Assembly (NCBI GenBank): GCA_014058105.1
Contig: JACGCM010000669.1
Span: 2,480,001 to 2,544,000 of the forward strand
Origin: Kingdonia uniflora
Taxonomy: Eukaryota; Streptophyta; Magnoliopsida; Ranunculales; Circaeasteraceae
Reading direction: 5' to 3'
Length of the DNA: 64,000 bases
A program made the position numbers and the translations under genes. Shown piece by piece: positions 50,899-63,700 of the stretch. Every line of letters starts with the position of its first letter. Positions within the stretch are counted from its first letter, which is position 1. The notes beneath the pieces are model-generated. The model was not told the origin of the DNA. It did no database searches and saw nothing but the letters and a program-made list of their open reading frames with translations.

Positions 50899-52535
50899 CT
50901 ATTTTCTTAAAGATTTTATTCTCAGTGAAATATTCATTATAATATATCTGTTAACTGTACAAGTTTTTATAAAATGGCTGATAGAGATGTGGTACAAATG
51001 TTTTTCCTCTGCCGCTTTTTCTATCTGTTCGATCTCAGTATTAATCTTGTAACTCCCATTTTTGTAACTTTCGACGTCTATAATGTACTCATGCATTCTT
51101 TCGTCCGTAAAGATGTACTCCAAAAGTTGTTGTAAAGCGAAGCACTGTTCTATGTCATGATGTTGGACTTTGTGGTGTTTGTAATACGATCTGCTCTCAA
51201 TGGGTTGGAGGTATTGGGCATTGCGGAAGAATTTATCCTTCTAAAGTATGGGATACAGGCTGGTTATTGTAACAGTTAACTTGGGAAGACATGGCTTCGG
51301 TAAGTTACCACCTCTCTGGGTCGATCGTCATTAGATTTGGTCTGCTTTCTGTCACCTTCATAATTTGTAGTACGGTTGAAATTTTGTTCTGTGGATTGAT
51401 CTCTTACTGTCAAGGCTGACTTCTGGGGATTATATTTTTTGGATACCATTCGTTCGAGATCGATATATCCATTTACTTTTTCGATCATATCTTCTAGGGT
51501 CGCAGGTTTGTTGAGAATAAAGTGTTCCTTCGTTCTACCGTCCATGTGTAAAACATTTGTAAAGGCCAAAATAGTAATTTTCTGATTAAGTCGATCTACC
51601 TTTCTGGCCAACTCCAAGAATTTCTTAGTAAATGATTCCAGCTTCTCTCCTGGTATTTATTTTAGGCTAAACAAAGAATACAGATTTTCCTCTGTCTCTG
51701 TTGTGCGAGTAATTCTTGACAAAAAATTATCGCAACTGTTCGAATGTGCTAATGGATCCTTCTTGTAGTGAGTGGAATCATCGTATTGGTTCGCCCTGGA
51801 GGCTGGTAGGAAAGAAACTACTTAAAATGATGCTTAATGTAGAATGCAAGCCTAAAGCGTCTTAAAATTCTTGGACGTTTTCCACGGGATCAGTTCCCCT
51901 GTACTTTCAAATTTTTAGGGCGTGGAAACCGGTGGGAACCTCGCTGTCTAATAGATCCTGAGCAATCGAGCTTTTATGTAGTCTATTGTGGATTTTTTGG
52001 CAGTTTGAATATGAGCTTCAAATAATTCTTTGATGCGCTTTTCGACATGTTCCTGAGTCACGTACTGACAAGCTGTGATGGTCAATCATGGGACGCGTCC
52101 TTCTCGAGGAAAGAGTTTGCCACTTCCTTTACTTAGTCGTTCACGTACAGGAATGCGAACTCTTCTACGAGGTGGATCCTCTGCTTGCCTGACTTTAGCG
52201 GGAATGTCATCAATTTCTTGTTGGACTCCTGGTATCTGTATAAGCTCAGTCCCCAGCTGATTATGATTGGATCGAACATCAGCTCCCAGGCTGTTACCTC
52301 GGGGTCCTAACCTGTCACGAACGGAAACTCTCGAGGTAGCTGGCAACGTGTCTTTGTTCTTCTAGGCTGTAATTTGTTGTCTCTGCAGAACTATCAACGC
52401 GTCTCTTACATCTGCCAGCTATTGTTCCAGAATGGCTCGTCTTTTTATCTCAGAGTGTAGGGTGGCCCGTAATTCTGCCAATGTGGTGTTTCCTTCTGCT
52501 GGACCAATTGGGGTATGCTGTTCTGGAAGCTGCAT
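50899..52535 (-). pseudogene. Tat-type gag (second element)
   Basis: ATG at 52535 gives MQLPEQHTPIGPAEGN and LAELRATLHSEIKRRAILEQ, then VSVRDRLGPRGNSLGADVRS. The gag domain tail follows (LELARKVDRLNQKITILAFT, HFILNKPATLEDMIEKVNGY, IDLERMVSKKYNPQKS; 51400-51620). Further down comes a decayed zinc-knuckle/helical region (HDIEQCFALQQLLEYIFTD, 51090-51150) and a coiled end. Stops and shifts throughout; pol is absent. The primer-binding site and LTR lie immediately upstream, so this is the 5' end of a minus-strand Tat element. Confidence 0.65.
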
Positions 52536-52590
52536 TGTGTGAAAAGAGTAAGTATCAGCTGTATTTGAGAACTGTGGCTAACTGCTTCGT

Positions 52591-52609
52591 TCCCACAGAC
52601 GACACCAAA
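52591..52609 (-). promoter_or_regulatory. Tat-type primer-binding site
   Basis: On the minus strand TTTGGTGTCGTCTGTGGGA directly after an LTR end reading GCTCTTACA. Same site class as 34079 and 57911 in this window. Confidence 0.75.
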
Positions 52610-53240
52610 TGTAAGAGCCTATTTTTGTATTTCAAATTTAGTATCTTACACAAAAGATAATCAAAATGTTAGTAAGAAACAAGTAACTACTAACACAAGG
52701 TTTAGCATGGAAAACCTTTAAATAGGTAAAAAAAACAAGGACCTCTCTTAAAGATTTAGAAAGAGAGATATTATTGATGATGGCTAACTATTACAAAGAA
52801 CGCTCTAAGTAGTTCTGTATAAAATTTTCTGTGTAAAATTTTATGTCCTTAATCTATAGTTCTCTGGTTCTATTTATAGGTCTTATAATATAACTGTTTG
52901 ACGACCATTACTATTCTTAATGATGAACATTGCAATATGGATTTAATGAGTCTTTCAACTGATTGTGTAACGGTCTGATCCTTATGTTTGTAACGGCTTC
53001 ATTAATGACGGAGTGTTTGTTGAATCGAGTTGTTGATGTTGAGGTCGAGAATGAGAAGTAAACTCTTCTTTATAGTTGTTCCATAGTGTGTCATGCAATC
53101 GTATGTTGATGAGGTCGAATAAATATATGATGGTCAAAGATGAGGCTTGAGTTCGAGATTCGGAATAGGCCACTATAGTTACGGTGAATTTTATAAGATC
53201 GAAAAACAACTTGGCAGATCCTTTGACGAAATGACTATCT
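52610..53240 (-). repeat. 5' LTR of the minus-strand Tat element
   Basis: Reads (minus) toward GCTCTTACA at 52610. A TATA box CCTATAAATAGAACC lies at about 52867-52881, giving a leader of roughly 250 bp. The outer end is uncertain, since there is no second copy, and 53240 is an estimate. Confidence 0.5.
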
Positions 53241-53540
53241 CATGAAAAAGTTTGGAACACATCTTTAGGGATGGGATGAAAAAATCACAAGTGGTAGGAA
53301 ACCAACCTAAATGACTGAAGATCTCAAGAAATAGGTTCAATGGGAAAAATAAATCACTGTGATATAAAAAAATGCAACTAAGGAGCTTGTTACTCCAAAG
53401 TTCATCCCGCTGTATATAATGTATATATGCATGATATCTTGAAGCGATTATAAGGCTGAGTTTATTAAACTCTTAATGAGTTATATATCTTATTCTTTGA
53501 GTGGGGTGTCTAGTTACAAGAACACTCTTCATAGACTCAC

Positions 53541-53685
53541 CAAGGTAATTGTGAAAGTGCGGCCGCTTCCTCTGAGAATTGGGTTAATTTTCTAAATCCT
53601 TCACTTATACTGGGATTAAGCATATGGCCGAAATGTGCTGGTGCTTTGAAATTGCACCTGGTAGGATTGTCTGTGATTTTCTTCA
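53541..53685 (-). other. Exon of an unidentified host protein
   Basis: On the minus strand a TTTTATACAG acceptor precedes KKITDNPTRCNFKAPAHFGH, then MLNPSISEGFRKLTQFSEEA and AALSQLPW, ending at donor GTGAGT (53540-53535). No stop. The family is not recognised. Neighbouring exons were not found, so it may be a captured or relict exon. Confidence 0.4.
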
Positions 53686-54796
53686 CTGTATAAAATAGGC
53701 TAATAAGTTCAATACTCTGATCACTTATTATTCTTATACGTTGGAGATTGTCCACTACGTAAAGGTTCAAGTTTAATTATGACACATTTACTTAAGTGCA
53801 ACTCTATATATCGAAACCATTCTCTCGTTTCTTTTTTCCTTCCGAAATACTATTTAAAGAAAGTGTGATCCATGCCTTGAGCTATTTCGCCTGTTACTGC
53901 TGAATTATTTGCCGAAGTACTGCTGTTGTACTACTTACTAAAGTGTTGTTGCTGCGTTGCTGTTATACTATTTACCAAAATCGTATTGCTGTTCTACACT
54001 TTTTGTATCCTTCTTGGAATTTTGAGTAGCGGTTTCGACTTGGGAAAGCTATACCACACGTTTCATGCACAAAATTCGCTGGTCTTCCTGAGCATTCCTC
54101 TCGGACATCAAATGCATTGAATACTAAGGACACCCTCCAACGAGAATAATAGACATCATTGCATAAGATCTATCAACCAGATGAGCCAACGACAACCCTT
54201 GACAATAAAGATCAATTTTAAAATTTATGAAGTGTAGTCAATTGGGTTCCCTGTCAGGACAAAAAGACCTCCAAACGCTGAGGATTGAAGGCCCCCAAGA
54301 GCTATTATTATATGTGGTTAATTGCTATAACTTCCTTATTCGTTTATATCTGTGGGATAACTATTTTTGATGTAAACCCTTTTTGCAAGCCTTCAACATA
54401 TTTCAAGACTTGCACTCCTCTGCTTGTCTAACGCTTATGAAGGAAATTAAGTAATGCATGGTGTAGGTGGAAACAAAGAGAATTATCTGAAAGATGGAAA
54501 AGCGTAAATCTATGAAACTGCAGCTATGAGAAATCATACTAAGATGAACAAACTTCATTGATAGCTAAATTCCCTTATGTGCATGTTCCCTTTATCATGG
54601 TGATTTTTTCTTAACGAGTGCCCTTAATCAGGGTCACAAGTCCAATTAGCAATACCAGATAGCAAAGATTTCAAATTCGGCTTACATAATAAATAATCAA
54701 AGTCCAAACCTTGTCAAAATAACATCTTATTCATATTCTGCCATGATCCCCTCCTAAGCTCTGGAGAAAGATTTAAAACTTCAGTAATTTGTAGCA
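53686..54796. other. No gene recognised
   Basis: Includes a CTGTTGTAC/TGTTGTTGCTGC-rich stretch around 53920-53990 and short ORFs without motif. Confidence 0.35.
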
Positions 54797-55757
<961 letters not shown>

Positions 55758-56059
55758 TTAATCTTTCTTTTTGCTCAGTAATTTGATCATTACAAATAAA
55801 TTAAAAGGTTTAGTGGGCTTTAAGCACTTAATGGCAATGGCACCGATATCATTTTAATTGTTACCGACATGTGATCTGTCACATTACATGATTGACATTT
55901 CCTTTATTTGCTTCAGCAAAGAGATTACATGAACTTAATCCCAACTTAGATAAGTCTCTAACATATCCTGGATCGATGCAGACTTTGATACATTAGGTCT
56001 CACATTACTCGTGTGCCTCTTAGGGATATTAAGCCAACAAATATACACAAGACCCTATG

Positions 56060-56861
56060 TGTCACGGTCCAGCTCGGGAAGGCACTACAGTGCCTGGAGC
56101 ACAGCGGAGTATGAGGCCGTGCGGCATACATGCACGTGCGGCCGGCATGCCCAAGCCTTCTACATTGGGCGCGACGGCGCCAGTGGAATATACTCTCGGA
56201 TGCTAGAGCGACATCCAGATAATCCTAGATACTCGTGAGGGGTCGTCGAATATGTATTCGGTATAGGCGGCAATGCTGAAGGTTCCCTCAATAATCCCTA
56301 CAGCGTAATCTCTTGTGACTGGGCATGAGGTACGGATAGCACATTTATCCTGTAGCAGATCAGGATAGCTCAATATGCCGGGTTCTAGATATATAAATGG
56401 GCGACGTGCCTGGACTAGTTACATAGTCCATTTATAACGGGCGGTGCATTTCGGTTGGCTCGTGGGGTATAGCGGCACTCTATGAAGCCCTATTTGAGAA
56501 AGCGGCCCCGCATTGCAAGGCAATGTCTCCTGGCCCTTCCTAGGCCAAGGAGAACTCATGAATATCCCTTGTGGATAGCCCATGAGCCGGGGTCCAAGAT
56601 GACCAAGCTATAAAGCTTACTTTGTCATAGAGTGTTTTGGACCAAGGTTCCTCCTTAATATAGCTATTAAGTAAATAGCTAGTTTCCAGAAGAAAACATC
56701 AAAAGTGGAGATGAAACGTACTGGTACATCTCGCCCCCTTAACCAATTCCGTTTTCAACGAAACTTGGTGTGTAGCTATATTAAGATATAAAGAACATAT
56801 ATCCAAGGTCAGAACTCAAAACGCTTGTGTAGATTTGCTCGGTGTTTGCTAGGGCGTCACA
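56060..56861 (-). mobile_element. Solo LTR of the non-coding LTR family, 802 bp
   Basis: Starts TGTCACGGTCCAGC and ends GGGCGTCACA. Flanks CTATG (56055-56059) and CTATA (56862-56866) are a 4-of-5 duplication. It is homologous along its whole length to the LTRs at 39950 and 43670 (for example GATACTCGTGAGGGGTC, GTATTCGGTATAGGC, AAGGTTCCTCCTTAATATAG) but more diverged, and no internal region is present. This is the typical product of unequal recombination between LTRs. Confidence 0.82.
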
Positions 56862-56999
56862 CTATAGGCCAAAGCTATGGTACTCAGAGCAACCTTATCA
56901 AACCATGAAGAATAATTACCTTAAGATTACATCATTTTATGACAATTGAAAACCCATAAACCCTATATGAAAGTCGAGATATCTCATAAACCCATAAAC

Positions 57000-57910
57000 C
57001 CCTCCAGTGAATCTAAACGAATGAATCTATGGAATATCGTCCCTTTCACTATTAAATGAGATGTAAGGAACGGACCCAATAACAGTAAATATTAAGAGGG
57101 GAAGAATGGCACATATCGGATATTCTGATAGATATTAAGGCTCTCCTCGATTATGATAGAGCTTCATAGGATTCCCAAAGGAGCAGGTTTAAGATCATTA
57201 CTAGATGGGACTATATAGCTTGTCAGTGAGAGTAGATTATGCTTATTTGTTCCATTATGTTTCTTTCCCACTTTTTGGGAGGTTTCATATGTACTATTGG
57301 GCCTTTTTTATTAGATCACTACTGAGACTTTATTATGGATATATCTAATTGTAGTAGCATTCTCGATCAGATCGACCACCTCCGGCTTCTAAGACCGTGA
57401 CCCCAAGACTTGCAAGTATATTAATCAACTCCTGAATAAAACATACGGTCGCGACATCGACTATACACGGTTGCTACAATTAGAACTCATAATAGGAGTC
57501 AACAAAGATGTCGAGCTCTGCCAGATTGAGTTGAAGTTGCCTCCTGTGTAAAGCTAGTAAGAGATAACTGTAAAGATAGATATATGAGTAGTACATTAAG
57601 GGTATATTAGTAATTAAACCCCGGACATCAGATCTAGCTGTCCCCCCAATGATCTATAAATAGAGGGAGAGAAAAAGGGGGCCTGACTCTATGCATAGAG
57701 AACAATCGGCTCGACCACATTAGAAACAACCTTTGGAATCATACCCATATCGATTATTATATATCATACCATATTCAAGTCCTTGCATGAGGTCGTGAGT
57801 CTTCCTCATTAACAGAACTCACGCACATATTATCATACGCCTCTACTTTATATATTAATTTTTATTGGTGTAAGGTCGATTCCCCCTTTAAATGGAGTTA
57901 AGCTCTTACA
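57000..57910 (+). repeat. 5' LTR of a third Tat-type element
   Basis: Ends GGAGTTAAGCTCTTACA at 57910, directly before a Tat primer-binding site. It has a TATA box GATCTATAAATAGAGG at about 57650-57665 and downstream leader text. The outer (left) end is not established; 57000 is a guess. Confidence 0.5.
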
Positions 57911-57926
57911 TTTGGCGCCGTTTGTC
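57911..57926 (+). promoter_or_regulatory. Tat-type primer-binding site
   Basis: TTTGGCGCCGTTTGTC immediately after the LTR end TTACA, near the lineage consensus TTTGGCGCCGTCTGTGG. Confidence 0.75.
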
Positions 57927-57979
57927 ATCAAAAAACCATACCACACAAAATCACCTTTTCTTGCCTCACCACAGTCGCG

Positions 57980-59595
57980 ATGGCACCATATATTTGGTTT
58001 ACGTCAGCGATAGTGGGCGGCAACCAACAAGATGACGTTACCGCTCAGCTGGCCCTAATGCGAAATACATTCTCACAAGTCGAAGATCGCCATGCACAAC
58101 AGCTGCGCCACAAGGGTGAAGCTCAGCGTAAAGAGCTTCAGGAAGAACACGATTGAAGAAAAGAAGAAACAAATAGATACAACAGAGAAATGGAAGACTT
58201 GCACAATACAGTTCGTAATCTTTAAGACACTCGACAGACCGAGAACCAGAACCACTCCAAAAGACCGGCATAGTCCAGACTATCAATCCGAAACCGACTG
58301 GGCCTAAATCCACAACAACCAGCTCCCGCCTACTTTGGAGCAACCAAACCAATACTGCCACTCCCAGTCGCGTCTATCTATCTAGGAGTTAACGCCTCTG
58401 AAGGCTCGAGTGGCTCAACCATACGCACCGGCAGGGATACAACACGTAGACATGTAAGAGCTGATTGGGCGAGTGTAATGATGAGCAACGACCATGTCGT
58501 GCACACCACCGAGCTACTCCTGAAAGATTACCCCCTCGAGCAATGTACGTCACTCAAAGAGAGCTCGATCAAAAAATACGCGAAGCCATCGACATCAGCT
58601 CGATTACGATCCCAACCTCTTGGCGTCAATTAAACAACCCAATCTGCAAGGATCTCCTCAACATCAAAGTCCCACCAAATTTTCATGTACCAAAGATCTG
58701 TAAGTATAAAAACACAGACCCCGAGTCTCATATCCTCAAATTCTAGAATACCCTAAGCTTCTATGCTACATCCGATCAATTCTTGTACCAGGTATTTCCA
58801 TCTAGCCTCTTTGATAGCCCTCTAAAGTGGTACCACAACCTGCCAAACGGAACAATCCACAGCTATAAAGACTTATCCAAACTATTCATTGCCAATTTCG
58901 TACATAACAAAGACTAAAAAGTGTGGCTCGACGCTCTGTTTAACATCAGGCAATCACAGGGTGAAATCCTCAAAAATTTCACTAAGCGGTTCCACGATGA
59001 ATCCAGAAAAGTTGAGAACCTCGGCTCCTCGAACGCCGTACTCGCGTATTTCAACGTGCCCCCTGATAGCAACAAAGTCAAGAAATACATCGTGTTGCAC
59101 AAACCATCCTCCTTCGAAAAAAGCTTTTCAAGGTTAATGGCTACATTGACCTTGAGCGGATTCGAAGAAATAGTCGACAGATACTTCAACACTACCCTCA
59201 ACCCACTAAGCCCAAATCGATGGTTGCACCCGTCCACACTGACGAGGATTCGAGGAAGCAACGAAATCAGGATCAACATGCCGACCGGACTCAAAGGAAA
59301 CTTTTTATTCCCATCTTGCCAAAGCTAAAAGTTAAACTCGCACAAATATATCAACTTGTCGAAGCCGACCCAATCTGGAGAGCCCCCCAGACAATCGAAG
59401 TAAATCAAGAAGAACCCTATTGCCTAAACCATAAATGCATAAATCACTCTACAGTGAGATACTACACTCAAGAAAATAATAGAGCTAATTTTCAAGGCTG
59501 GCGGAATGCACGAGTATATAGTCGATTTGCCATCATTTTGTGTTTGTTGGGACCAAATGATGGCAACAAAGAACTACACATCTACCAAGCCCACA
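57980..59595 (+). pseudogene. Tat-type gag (third element), cut by a hAT
   Basis: ATG at 57980: MAPYIWFTSAIVGGN and VTAQLALMRNTFSQVEDRHA, homologous to the gag at 34147. A stop at about 58156 is followed by shifted frames: MYVTQRELDQKIREAIDISS, then DSPLKWYHNLPNGTIHSYKD, LFNIRQSQGEILKNFTKRFH and KYIVLHKPSSFEKSF (58465-59150). The text runs to a hAT terminus at 59596, so the rest of this element lies beyond the hAT, outside the window. Confidence 0.68.
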
Positions 59596-60230
59596 TAGAG
59601 CTGGCAAAGTGACCCGCAACCCGACCCGACCCAACCCGGTTTTAAGAGGGTTTGGGTTTTGCTTTAATGGGTCGCGGGTCAAATGACCCGCGACCCGCCT
59701 AACCCGTTTAATAAAAAGGTCGAGTTAGGGTTTACCCTAAACAGTTCGGGTTGACCCGTGACCCGTTTAATAGATTTGGGCTAATTGTAAATATAAGATG
59801 ATGGGTACCCTTTTCAGTCAAATGAAAAATATCAAACAAACCTAATAACTCTTCACTCTTCAATTTTCATTCTTACAGCCTCTCAGCCGACTCATTATTC
59901 TTCAATCTCTCGAACAAACCTAACCAGCTAACCCGCCAACATCTTCAACATCTAACATCTTGATTCTTCAATCTTTACTTCACTAAGCAGTCTTCACTTC
60001 ACTTCACTTCACTTACACAAACATTTTGATTCTTCAATCAGTCTCCAACTCTCAGACTCAGACGCAGTCTTCAATCTTCATTCTTCAATCAGACTCTGGA
60101 TTAGTGGTTTTTCATTCAAAGATTAGTGAAACTCTGGATTAGTGCTTCTCATCTACGAGTTGGATTAAGAGGTAAAGTTTCAATTTGTTTTAGTTTAATT
60201 TGATTTTGTTCTTAGTATATTGTTACTGTT

Positions 60231-60529
60231 TTTGTTTATTTAGATGAAACTTGAGATGTGGGTGTTGAGGAGATGTTATTAGTTGAAGGGGGTGATTGTG
60301 TTTGGGGTTGATTTGTGGTGAGGGTTGATATTCCTCCTCCATTGGGTACCTCAGGAAAGAAAGGTTGGTCTGGGTTTTGGGTATCTGGGATTGCTGGTGG
60401 TGGTGGTAGCGATGAACTTGTGGGAAACAATGGTTGATGTAGCACTCTTCTACTACTACCATTGTTTGTTGTTGATGAAACAATGGAGATTAGTGTTGTT
60501 AGTGAGAGAAGAATGCTTAATGAAGACAC
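60231..60529 (-). pseudogene. Formin (class I) N-terminal fragment inside the hAT
   Basis: Minus-strand frame beginning near 60529: [20 protein letters not shown] (signal-peptide-like), then [20 protein letters not shown] and [13 protein letters not shown] and a Pro/Thr/Ser-rich tail. Class I plant formins begin with a signal peptide, then RR-x-LH-x-P-x-FP and a Pro-rich extracellular domain, an exact match in order. The ATG at 60531-60533 is one base out of frame. The transmembrane and FH1/FH2 regions are absent. A CT-rich leader upstream (60541-60620) looks like the host gene's 5' UTR. It seems to be captured host sequence carried by the transposon. Confidence 0.65.
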
Positions 60530-60620
60530 TCATGGCCAATACTTAGCTCTCTCTCTCTCTGGTGTTTGTTTTGGTTTGTGCGAGATTGCTTGAAGGGGGA
60601 GAGAGAGAGAGGAAGGTTTA

Positions 60621-61357
60621 GGTTCTCTATGGGGTTTTTTTTTTCTATCTTACTACAATACTACTGGTGTTTGTTTTTTCTTTCTTTTGGTGTATGAGGG
60701 AGAATCTTGTTGTTGTTTTTTTACTTTTTGGGTCTCTTTTCTTTCAAGAGAAGGAATTACGGAGAATACCTTCTTTTAATGTCGGTTTTTTTTGTGTGTG
60801 TGTGTGTTTGTGGGTAAATGATACTTTTTTATGCTCTAATCAAACCTTTTTGCAAGTTGAGTTATGGGGTTTCGTAAATTGATAGATGTTACTTACTTGA
60901 TTTTAATTTGGCTCACTTGATGTTTCTGTTTTAGTAGTAACCCCAATACTCATTTATTATAGTGTATTAGTGTTGTTTTGAGCTTGAGGTTAGCTAGTTA
61001 TCCATAATTTGTAGTTCTGTGCAAATGGATGGCGCCAAACTGTAATAATTCAACCCCCAAATAGTTTGTTTTCCTGAAATAGTAAAAATGGTGATTACTA
61101 AATACTAATATGGTGTTTGGAAGTTTTGTTGCGATATAATTCGCAAGACTATATTTGATCATTATCCTTTGGTTGTTGAACTAAATGAGTTCCATTTTAC
61201 GTCTCATTTTTACTTCAAATGATAAACATTATGCATATAGTAGTTACTATTCTTAACTGGTTAACTTATTTTTTGTTTATGCAATTTTTTTCTCTGGGTT
61301 ATATGTATGTCAAACAATACTTTTTTATACTTTTATAGATAGAGAATGTAGTAAACA
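60621..61357. other. hAT internal non-coding stretch
   Basis: T-rich sequence with a GTGTGTGTGTG microsatellite near 60795 and no coding motif. It probably contains the transposase leader and an intron, with acceptor TTTATAG near 61339. Confidence 0.45.
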
Positions 61358-63700
61358 TTGCTGAGGATGTTGAGAGTGATTCGCTTAATGAAGTGTTTGG
61401 CTTTGGTGGTGATGATGGTGGGTGCTTCGAAACCTCCTAATCAGGGTAAGCAAAAAAGACAAAATAAATCTCATGTTTGGAATTTCTTTACTGAACTACC
61501 TGTATGGGATGATGGTATAAAAAAATGTAAATGCAATTATTGCCCACACACATACTTGATAAGTGGGACGGGTAACATGAAACGACATATAAAAGTTTGC
61601 ACCGCAAGAACTAGTCGTGATGTGGGACAAATGGTATTGTCCCAATCCGAGTCTAATATGTCGTTGATGTCATCTAAGTTTGATCCTAAAATTTTTCGTG
61701 AGCTGGTAAATGTTGCTATCGTTAGGCACTCCCCCCTTTTAGTTTTGTTGAATACGAGGGAGTAAGAAATGCGTTCAACTATGCAGCATATGCAAACCGT
61801 GAGATCAAGCTAGTTTCACGGAATACTGCGAAAATTGACATTCTTAAAATGCATAAAAGAGAGAAGGGGCTGATTCGGAAGATGTTGCTTGAAGTTCCTG
61901 GAAAAATAAGTTTAACTTCAGACTTGTGGAGCTCGGTCACAAGAGATGGTTATATCTCTTTGACAGCCCACTTTGTTAATAAAGAGTGGAAGTTGGAGAA
62001 GAAAGTGCTCAATTACTCTTATATGCCTTCTCCACACAACGGGGCTTCGATTTGCGATAAGATTTATACTATTTTGTCTGAGTGGGAGATTAAAAAGAAG
62101 TTATTTTCAATTACCTTGGATAATGCATCCTCAAATGATTCCTTCGTTGGGCTACTTAAGACCCAATTAAATTTGAGTGCTCTTTTTTCTGATGGAAATT
62201 TTTTTTCATGTTAGATGTTGTGCTCACATTATAAACTTAATAGTGCAAGATGGTTTGAAGGATATGGATGAAGTTGTGGAGAAGATAAGGGAGAGAATGA
62301 GGTACTTTAGGGGTTCTCAAGGGAGGAAACAATCATTTAAGGAATGTGTGAAAAATATAGCTATTCCTGCTAGTAAGGGGTTGAGATAAGACGTTTCAAC
62401 TAGGTAGAATTTGACATTTCTTATGCTTGATAGTACATTACACTATCGTCGAGCATTTAGCCATCTCCCAATGCTTGATTCAAACTACAAGAATTGCCCC
62501 TTGGATGAATAATGGGTTAAGGTAAAAAAAAATTGCGAGTTTCTGATTGTTCTCTATGAAGTAACTTGTGTGTTTTCTGGGACAAAGTATACTACCTCCA
62601 ACTTATACTTTCCACAAGTCTTTATGGTGCAACATGTTTTATCTAAAGCAATTGAGGGATCAAATACTTATCTAAAGAAAATGGTTTCACAAATGAAGGT
62701 AAAATTTAAGAAATATTGGTCAAAGCACAACCTCATATTTGTTTTTGCCGTGGTCTTGGATCCTCGCTATAAACTCCAATTTATTGAGTATTGCTACCGG
62801 CAAATCTATGGAGTTGATTCTTTTAAGATGACACTAGTTCGGGATAAATTGTTTGCTCTTTTCGAGACCTATTACTCAACATATGCAAATGTGGGAGGTT
62901 CTAGTTCGAGTCGTTTGGGAGGAGCAAGTTCTCGCGTTGGCAATTCAAGTTCTAGAAGGGGAATGGATGCCTTGAAGGTATATTAATTATTAAAAATTTG
63001 TTTTCATATTTGTTTAGCTTAATTGTAGTTCTTAGGTCTCTTACTCTCTTATTGATTATTAGGCCTTTGATGTTTTTGATGATGAGGAGATGAATACTTT
63101 TCCTAGCAAATGTCAATTGCAATTGTATTTGGAGGAGCCCAAGTTAAAGATGATTTTTGATCTAGACATTTTTGGCTTTTGGAAGGAGAACCAAGTCCGA
63201 TATCCAGAGCTCTCCTTGATGGCTCGTGATATTCTTTCAATTCCCATATCTACGACTGCCTCGGAGTCGGCGTTTTCCATTGGTGGTAGAGTGCTTGATC
63301 CTTTCTGTAGTACCCTAAAGCCAGATAATGCCGAGGCTTTGATTTGTACTCGAGATTGGTTATATTCAAAAGGTAATATATTTAAAATTGTTTAACATTG
63401 TTTTTTGGATAATTAATTTGAATCATTTGTACATAAAGTGTTTTTTTTAATATCTTAGGCGATTCATCTTTTATGGAGGATTGGACACTTGAAGATTTAG
63501 CCGAGGATATGGTTTTGCTAAACATTGACCGTAAGTAATTTACGCTTATAAGTTAATTAAGTTGCCTTTATCAAGTGTATTTATTTTGTTTTATGGTATT
63601 TAAGTATTTTACAAGATTATGCATTTATGTTCTTTATTTTACTTGCATAGGTCAAGAGGAGAGCATTGCAAGTGGTAGTGGAGCTCCACAATCCATGTGA
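61358..63700 (+). pseudogene. hAT transposase (Ac-type), several exons
   Basis: The ORF at 61358 includes an N-terminal BED finger (SHVWNFFTELPVWDDG, CKCNYC, GNMKRHIKVC; about 61470-61600). Then LRKMLLEVPGKISL-type text, SDLWSSVTRDGYISLTAHFV, LDNASSNDSF, and in another frame RCCAHIINLIVQDGLKDMDE. The RNase-H-like fold continues in KYWSKHNLIFVFAVVLDPRY (62710-62770). The dimerisation domain is SLMARDILSIPISTTASESA, FSIGGRV (63210-63300). Introns with GT-AG ends separate small terminal exons: 63460-63530 and a last one ending SIASGSGAPQSM with TGA at 63698-63700. Stops after LLNTRE and GLR, a frameshift near 62205, and loss of the RWNSTY region (near 62398) show it is not intact. Confidence 0.78.

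Noticed and set aside
58038..58361. 107-codon minus-strand ORF
   Set aside because: Antisense shadow of the Tat gag start at 57980.
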